This document shows, in pieces, positions 57,701 to 64,000 of a DNA stretch of 64,000 bases. This DNA comes from Acanthochromis polyacanthus (taxonomy: Eukaryota > Chordata > Actinopteri > Pomacentridae), in assembly GCF_021347895.1 (NCBI RefSeq), contig NC_067124.1:13940521-14004520 (forward strand), read 5' to 3'. Below the pieces are notes generated by a model. The model was not told the DNA's origin. It ran no database searches and saw nothing but the letters and a program-made list of their open reading frames with translations. Within the stretch, counting starts at the first letter, position 1. Every line of letters begins with the position of its first letter. The position numbers and the translations under genes were made by a program.

Positions 57701-60700
57701 GGTGAGCTCACTGCTAGCAGCTGGTGAGCTAGATCAATAAAACGACGCGTGAGTGAGAGGATCAGGAAAAGACAGTACGGGAGGGAGTTAGCCTCTATGT
57801 ATATGTTTTTACAAAACTTGGAGCTTTCCAGGCTTTGCTTACAATACCTGATGGCATTTACTTAGCTCCAGGAAGCCTGGACTACAAATCCACTAAGACC
57901 TCCATCCTTTCTTCCTTCTCTTTGTTGTAGTCCGATGCTTCTTCAATCCCCCTCTTTAAAGCGTTTCTGTAGAGTCAGGAGTTTTCTTAAAACACCGGCT
58001 GAATTTAACTCTATTTGTTTGACCTTACTGGAGTTGTTTTTGGCCGATTGTCCATCTCTCACCTTCTCCTTTCCCAGACGGATGCTATTTAAGTGTGTGA
58101 TGAACAGATTGCCAAGAGTTAGATAGCTGAAAGCATTGTGTATCTGTGCTATCTGCTCTCACTGATGGAGGGAGACTAGAAAAGCTATTTGCTGGCAGAA
58201 AAAGGAGCCAAAGCTCAAAGGGGGGCATGGGGGGGCTTTGTAAAGCAGCCAGCACCGCCGATCCTGAGGACTTGCACTGTAGCCTTCCTCTCCCCCTGCT
58301 GGATCTCTCCTTGGCCTCCCTCGCTGCCATTCTATACCTGTCTGCTCTGCTCGTCATCACTTAGTCTCTTCCTGCTCTCTTTTGTCATCATTTTCTTTAT
58401 CCTTCTGGTTTCTCTATCTCACATTTTCATTATTGTGTTTCCTCCCCTGCTCTCCTCTCTTATTTTAAAATTTTTTTTTTTTTGTCCTGCTCTCCCACCT
58501 TCCCCCATCGAGTTCTCACTCATGCATTTCTTCGCTCTTTCTCCCTCTCTTTCCTCCCATTTCGCTCTCTCCCCACCGACCTATTGCTCAGACCTTCCTC
58601 CCCTCTCAGTCAGAAAAGCCGAGGCAGGCAGGCAGGGAATGAGATTTGTTTTTCCCCGTGCTCCACCCCATATCGTCTCTCTTCTCCCGCCTCTAGCTCT
58701 TTTACTTGTTGCATGACAGGTCCGGCACTCTATTGAAATAAATCATCTCCCAGGACAGTGTGCATGTATGTATGTGTGTGTGGCAGCAGCTGGGACCAGT
58801 AAGGGTTCCCTTATGGTGGCGTTGGATGTTTTCTTGTGACCGTGGCTCTATGGCTGCCACCCTGCTTCAGTGTGTGTGTGTATGTGTGTGTTATTAATGC
58901 CTGTGGCTGTGACCTGCCCACACTGTTATCAGCGTGATTTATGCTCTTCCCCTCCACTCTATGCTTTTCAGTTTTTTGTCTTGTTCCTGTTCATTTACAC
59001 GCTTTGCCTTATTCTCTGCTCTTTGCCATCGCTTTGCTTTTTTTGCTGGTCATTGTGCCATTTGATGGGTTGGTGTGTGGGTGTGTAGCAGTGCGTGGCA
59101 GCCCCTCCTCGCTGTCCTTAATGTGAGTGACACAGTATTAGAGCTTAAACCAGCTCCTGAATCATGTGCAGGCTTGTCCTATTGGCCCATTTTTATCTGG
59201 CATTAAAAATTAAATGCACACGATGATGCATGGACGCTGTGTCCAGATGAAGCACGACGATGTGGGATATCAGAGCACAAAGTCCAAATATACCCTCCCA
59301 CCGTACACGGGTAGCATTTTTCTTAAAAATGTTATGTGTGCCGCCTCGTCTCTCTCTCTCCAGTGTAAATTGCTAAGCTGTGCTGAATACTAACTGGCCT
59401 TTTGTATGCTCTCAAGATCAGTGATGCACCAACGTTGGAGCCTGCAGGTGGTGCTTACCACTGCGGGCTCCAGCACTCAACCACAGTCAGTGATTGCCTG
59501 AGTAACTTGTCCCAGAATTTCCTCTTAACATAACAAGGAGGATTTGGCAATTTTTGCGTTTTTATGTAAGAGCTTAGTGGCCAGTGAAGAGTGCAGAATG
59601 GTGGCAAAGGATTGATTATGCAACTTAGCGTGGATGTGAGGGGTGCTTTAGTGAGGTGGTGGATGTTCTATGCAACATGTGGCGCATGTCCCGGCTGCAC
59701 TCAGAGTTCTTAGTGGGAAATGTAAAAAGATTTTTGTCAAATGTGAGGAAACGGTGTTAAAGCTTCAGGCCTCGGTGGGATGAATGACATTTGAAGGCCA
59801 ACGTTGCTAGGTAACGTACCATCAACTTCTGCAGTGTGATATCAACTAGAGCACAATAGCCTGGGATTTTTTGAAGGTAAATGTATTTACTCTTTTCTCA
59901 ATGATTGCACATAAGCAACAGAAAAGTTGTGCTCTTAAAAAGGTGAAAGCTAATGAACTGAATAGCATATTGCAGTAGGACTAATGAATCAGGCAGATCA
60001 GTATACACACACTATTCATACTACAATACCAACTAGGGCTGGACCCAAATATCCAAATATTTATTTAGAGATCTGAATATTCGGATACCCCCCCACACAC
60101 ACGCACGACTGGTATTCAACTCTTCAATTCGTCTGTCCTCTCGTCAGGCGTCACGGCACGAACCAAATATTCAGATATTTGTCATTAATAGGTGCCAAAT
60201 ATCCGGAGCCTAGACATTGCTATTTGGGCCAGCCCTAGTACCAACTAGATCAGAGGTAATGGTGCCACCTTAACATATTTTATATGTTGATAGCATTGAC
60301 AAGTTTCCAGCTTGTATTCGTTTTCCAATGTAGAGATAATGAAGCGGCTAAGGGCAAGTTTTACCTGTAAGAGCTGCACACATACAAATGGCAAGTACTT
60401 GCTCCTATGAAAAACTGAACAGTTTCCAATGCAGTGCAGCAGTATTTATGTAAGATCCGCACATCCAGTTCACTCTTGTGATCCATCACACCAAAGTACA
60501 TTCACTACATCATTATTCTGTGAGCTGGAGGGGAGACAGGCCTGCCTGGATGTATGTGTCACCAGATAGGGAGACCAAATTCATTATGTTTCATTTCACA
60601 TTTCAAATGGCCAGAGTGCATCTTCTGTATTACAAGTCGGTGTGTCTGGATCGTTTCTGTAACAAAACTGAAGGCTTCCACTGCACATATCCAAAGTAGT

Positions 60701-62347
60701 GGTAAAAAACTGCAAGAATCACTTGAACCCCTGTGTATTCTACATATTTATAATATTTAAATTCTTCAGTATGTGGTGAAATTACACATTAGACGTCCAC
60801 AGCGTGTAGTGTTGTGTAGGTAGCCGTGTCACCAAGACGGCTCTGACCTGCTGAAGCATGAACTCCACAAGACCTCTGAACGTGCCCTGTGGGATCAGGT
60901 ACCACAGACGAGATCCTTCAAGTCTTGGATGTTGCAAAGTGGGGCATCCTTTGATCAGACTTGTTTTTCCAGCGCATCCAACAGATCGGATTGAGATCTG
61001 TCAAAGTAATGTTCACATGAATTCCACGAATTTCCAGCAGAATGCTGCCCAGAGCATCACATCGTCTTCACTGACTTGCTTTCCTCCCACAGTACGTCCT
61101 CAAGCAATCGCCCGTCAACATGATGTAAAAGAAAATGTAATCCATCAGACCAGGCCACCTAGCTGTTTTGCTGATGTGATGCTCACGTACCCATCAGCAA
61201 TTGGTGGCACTGTAGCTGTTCTGTGGGTTTCAGCTACAGGAGCTTTTGTTTGTGGCATGTGTTGTTAAACTTTGGGTGCCCATGTCCCTGTTGCATATTT
61301 ACCGGTTGTCCTTCCTTGGACCACTTTTTGTTGGTCTTAACCTCAACATTAGAGAAACGCAGTTATATTGGAGATGTTCTGAATCCATCAGCCATCATAA
61401 TTTGGCCTTAGTCAAAGTTGCTCAAATCCCGCTTCACATTTTTCCTGCTTCCAAGACGTCAACTTGAACTGACTGCTCACTTTCTGCCTAATGTATTGCA
61501 CTCCTTGACTGGTGCTGTTTGTAATGAGGTAATCAATGTTATTCACTCCTCCTTTCAGTGGTGTTAACAATGCGACTGATTGGTGTATTTAGCATAGTCT
61601 TTCCAACCGGGTCACCACTTAGCTCCCTGTGTCTTTAACAAAAGCAAACTCATCTTAGAAGCCTTCCTAATTCCCGAAATATCATCCTCATTATAAATTT
61701 AGTGTTATCACCTTACACAACTTTTCTACTCATTAGAGTACAGTTTAATGTACACGGGAAGTGCACATCATTTTCCACATTATTCCCTGTTGATCTTAAT
61801 AATGTTACGAATTTGTTGACTTTATTTTTTACTGCCATTCAACACCATGTATAAAAGAACAGAGAAAGGAAATTAATACATCTAGAAAGGGACCCACTTG
61901 ACTTTAAAAAACATCTCGACCAAAATAACCCCCACACAGGCTAATGAGCATAAATCAACATGATGAGCTGAGACACAATTGAATTAGAGAGCACAAATGA
62001 AAGGATGATGAAATACAATAACAAAAAAAGTCATATCTCCCGCAAAATTGGCACAATAAATAAATGAGCTCCGGTTCAATTAAATCGCTTTACGGAAATT
62101 GTTATTGAGAGCAGGATGCAGCCTCTTTACCTCGCTCTCTCGCTCTCTCTTCTGTTGTGGCAGTGATGTTGCTCTTTTCTGCTTTCACAGGTGGTGCTGA
62201 AGATTATCAAGCACTACCAGGAAGAGGGCCAGGGCAGCGAGGTGGTTCAGGGCGTCCTGCTGGGCCTGGTAGTCGACGACCGGCTGGAGATCACCAACTG
62301 CTTCCCCTTCCCCCAGCACACCGAGGACGATGCAGACTTCGACGAAG
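51676..62347 (+). CDS. eif3h: eif3h, eIF3 subunit h, coding exons 1-2, 3' partial
   Basis: Subunit h of translation initiation factor 3 is an MPN-domain protein of the eIF3 octameric core that lacks the metalloprotease residues of JAMM enzymes. Exon 1 is 51676-51777 (34 codons; [20 protein letters not shown], a Ser/Thr-rich lead, then VKQIQIEGL). Exon 2 is 62191-62347 ([20 protein letters not shown] and onward to TEDDADFDE) and ends in phase 1. Together they give 86 codons of about 350; the remaining exons are downstream of the window. The Lys-Gly repeat seen in the human N-terminus is absent. Intron 1 is 10.4 kb and rich in transposon remnants. Confidence 0.96.
51778..54438 (+). other. eif3h: eif3h intron 1, first part
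   Basis: Noncoding. A 121-codon open frame at 53877-54242 is not recognised (see rejected items). The stretch at 54290-54380, on the minus strand, ends in ggggctgcacaatattgg, like the terminus of fish hAT MITEs, but no partner end was found. Confidence 0.6.
54439..55966 (-). mobile_element. Decayed Tc1-like transposon, both ends present
   Basis: A 1528-bp element between TA dinucleotides (54437-54438 and 55967-55968). Its ends are inverted copies: caggcaagggaaaagtatta at left and the reverse of tggtgtaacagtttttgactg at right, with a longer inner match (acaagaaat-gaagaaaacaa). On the minus strand an N-terminal helix-turn-helix part ([20 protein letters not shown], start 55678) and a C-terminal part ([20 protein letters not shown], about 54950-54732, including the catalytic Glu) remain. 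Frameshifts and stops lie between them. Located in eif3h intron 1. Confidence 0.85.
56024..56165 (-). repeat. SINE-like tail fragment
   Basis: aaatggtaaatggtctgtat, then two AGCGCTTTAC-type motifs, then cacattcacccatccacaca. This is the reverse-oriented 3' part of a common fish interspersed repeat, related in style to 15575-15830. It abuts the Tc1 relic ending at 55966. Confidence 0.55.
56166..60033 (+). other. eif3h: eif3h intron 1, middle part
   Basis: No gene recognised. A strongly pyrimidine-rich stretch at 58340-58700 and short TG runs near 58760-58890 account for the long open frames on the plus strand there. Confidence 0.65.
60034..60237. mobile_element. 204-bp hAT-like MITE
   Basis: Inverted ends TAGGGCTGGACCCAAAT / ATTTGGGCCAGCCCTA with 8-bp flanking duplications ATACCAAC and GTACCAAC (one mismatch), as expected of hAT insertions. 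Internal AAATATTC motifs occur in both orientations. Located in eif3h intron 1. Confidence 0.75.
60780..61592 (-). mobile_element. Decayed Tc1-like transposon, internally deleted
   Basis: The plus-strand reading contains many segments I recognise as the reverse complement of a widespread fish Tc1-like transposase gene: gcccagagcatcacatcg, tgatgtaaaagaaaatgtaa, ccttccttggaccactttt, ttttcctgcttccaagacgt and ggtaatcaatgttattcac near the 5' end. Large internal parts are missing and no frame is open. The right end is near 61592 (gactgattggtgta); the left end is not sharp. Confidence 0.7.
62191..62347 (+). CDS. eif3h: eif3h coding exon 2
   Basis: Encodes the first strands of the MPN domain ([20 protein letters not shown] and onward to [19 protein letters not shown]). 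This is almost identical to human, with Asp for Glu before DRLEITN. Acceptor ttcacag, donor gtaact. Confidence 0.97.
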
Positions 62348-64000
62348 GTAACTAAGAGCAATGTCCCCTTTTCTGTTTGTTCTATCGATCTTCTCCTGCA
62401 GTTAGAAAAATGTACACACACGCACACACAACAACATCACAGCAGTCTGAAATGACTACCTGTTAAGCACCAAATACCAGTTCACCAGTAAAATAATGGA
62501 ATCCTGCTGCGGCACTGGCTGGTGAATTTATGAGACGGTGATACTGGAGTACTTCAGGAACATAGAGGCTTTGGTGTTTGCTTGTTATCAATTTTTGAAA
62601 ATCTACTAAAGATAAAAGATTCTTCGTCATTTAAATTCCACTGTTTGTCTGTGAATCGCAAACTGGGGTGATTAAATTTTGCTGCGTATTTCAGTGAAAA
62701 CATTGGGGCTGGTTTTATTTCATTTAAACATGCTATTGACAGCCGCAAGAGCCACAAAGTTATCAGATATTTCCTCAAGCCAAATCATTCCTTCTTTCAA
62801 ACAGTATTTATATAAATAAGAATGAGTAGAGGGGCCCTGAAATCCTGTAAATAAAGCAAAACTGAGGCTCAGAGCAAAGATTTTGAAAGCAAACAATGCA
62901 GTGCTGAAAGGGCTTGATTCTCACAGAAGTGTTTCTGAGATATAGGCTGGGGATCACTGTTCGTTGTCTGCTAAAAATGCACCATACCTTGAAGAAATAA
63001 TACAATATTGAGAGTACGAGTGCAATCAAATCAGCAGCTCGCTGAATGTCAGTGGGAGTGTGTGTGTAAGATGTCCCCAGGCACAGTGTTAAGGACAACG
63101 CTGACTTCTAACTAAGCTAACTAGGTGCTGGGTGTCCTACGCTGTCAGTGGCAGGTTGACGTCTGAGGGCAATGGTGCAGGGATGGAACGTCCCAGTTTT
63201 AGGATTACAGGTGGGCGGCGAGAACGTGCACAGGTTTTGATTTAGTCTTTATCCTCACGCATACGCTTTCCGTTGTCCTCCTGCTTCCCGTCAACGTTCG
63301 TATCAAAGGATGGCACGTCCTCTGACCTGTGCCCTTCCCCTATCACACCTCGTCGTTACTTGCTCCTTGTTAGCACAGGAAAATCCGCTACAAGCCAGAG
63401 TGAGGGATGGGAGGAAGACGAGCAGATGTGGAGGAAAGGAGGAGAGGGAGAAAATCCCGGTCTAACAGGCCTCAGCTGCTAACGAGCAACCGTCAAAAAT
63501 TCAGCAGGATCCACTGGTGGCTAAAGGTCGTTAGTGTCAGGATGGCTCACTGTGTGTGTGTGTCTGTGCTGGGGAGTGTCATGGCTTGTTGTGTTGTTGA
63601 CTTTGATGTGCGAGATTTTCCATCTGTCTCTCCCTTTAAGCTAACAAGGGCTTCACTGAGAAGCGTCTTGCTGTGAACTCTGGGAAATTTACAGAGCTAC
63701 AACAGAATTCCTCTCAACGGGGAATTTGATCCGCGCTGCAAAAGGTGACAGTCTTCAGATTTTCTGTCAGTGTGGAACCAAATTCCAAATGGAAATTGGA
63801 TGGGAGGCGTTCATGTTGTGTGTGTTCTGTTTGGTGTTGACTTTTGTTCTTCTAAACGCCAACAGCCGTCATCTGACTGCACGGTTATCCTGCCTTTACT
63901 TTTTGTGCTCACAGATAGGAGCTGATGCTACACTTTATAATTTTATCCACCAAATCAAAGACCGTTACTTGTGGAAATAAAATTGTTCCACAGATGAAAC
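62348..64000 (+). other. eif3h: eif3h intron 2 (part)
   Basis: Sequence after the exon 2 donor up to the window end. The next exon should begin by completing a Val codon (VQYQ in vertebrates); I found no such exon, so it lies further on. Confidence 0.75.

Noticed and set aside
58189..58716. 175-codon plus-strand open frame rich in Ser, Leu and Pro
   Set aside because: It follows a pyrimidine-rich tract that lacks stop codons by composition. No conserved motif or splice context.
60858..61268. 136-codon plus-strand frame
   Set aside because: It lies antisense to a decayed Tc1-like transposase and is a shadow of that relic.

Overview
This window is eukaryotic and comes from a ray-finned (teleost) fish. 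It holds intron-rich vertebrate genes, dense Tc1/mariner and MITE-type DNA transposons typical of fish, and long microsatellites. Three genes, all on the plus strand, were placed by translating exons and checking splice phase: the last ten coding exons of ext1 (exostosin-1, heparan sulfate co-polymerase), a complete rad21 (cohesin kleisin, 13 coding exons, 632 aa), and the first two coding exons of eif3h (eIF3 subunit h). The order ext1 > rad21 > eif3h on one strand matches the human chromosome 8q23-q24 block. The human genes that lie between them (MED30, SLC30A8, AARD, UTP23) are not found here.

Layout. 1-19216 is the 3' part of ext1 intron 1; it is noncoding and carries transposon remnants between 13.8 and 16.1 kb. 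ext1 exons 2-11 run from 19217 to 33034, with a 3' UTR probably ending just after 36046. 36.1-40.4 kb is intergenic, with a GATA microsatellite and a long degenerate ACT tract. rad21 runs from a noncoding first exon ending at 40661 to its stop codon at 47760, with polyadenylation signals at 47913 and 48512. 48807-50441 is an intact Tc1-like transposon with both long inverted repeats and an uninterrupted 344-aa transposase. eif3h starts at 51676. Its 10.4-kb first intron holds two decayed Tc1-like elements, a SINE-like fragment and a small hAT-like MITE. Its second coding exon is 62191-62347, and the rest of the gene lies beyond the window.

The genes are functionally independent: Golgi heparan sulfate synthesis, chromosome cohesion and translation initiation. 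Their linkage is ancestral synteny, not an operon.

The most unusual item is a 1.1-kb element at 13815-14919. Its inverted termini enclose two converging gene fragments: a plus-strand start resembling the N-terminus of fish YqaJ/SWIM-type proteins, and a minus-strand C2CH THAP zinc-finger exon with a splice donor and one in-frame stop. It looks like an internally deleted remnant of a two-gene DNA transposon. Also notable is rad21, where the residue matching the second separase cleavage arginine reads as methionine.
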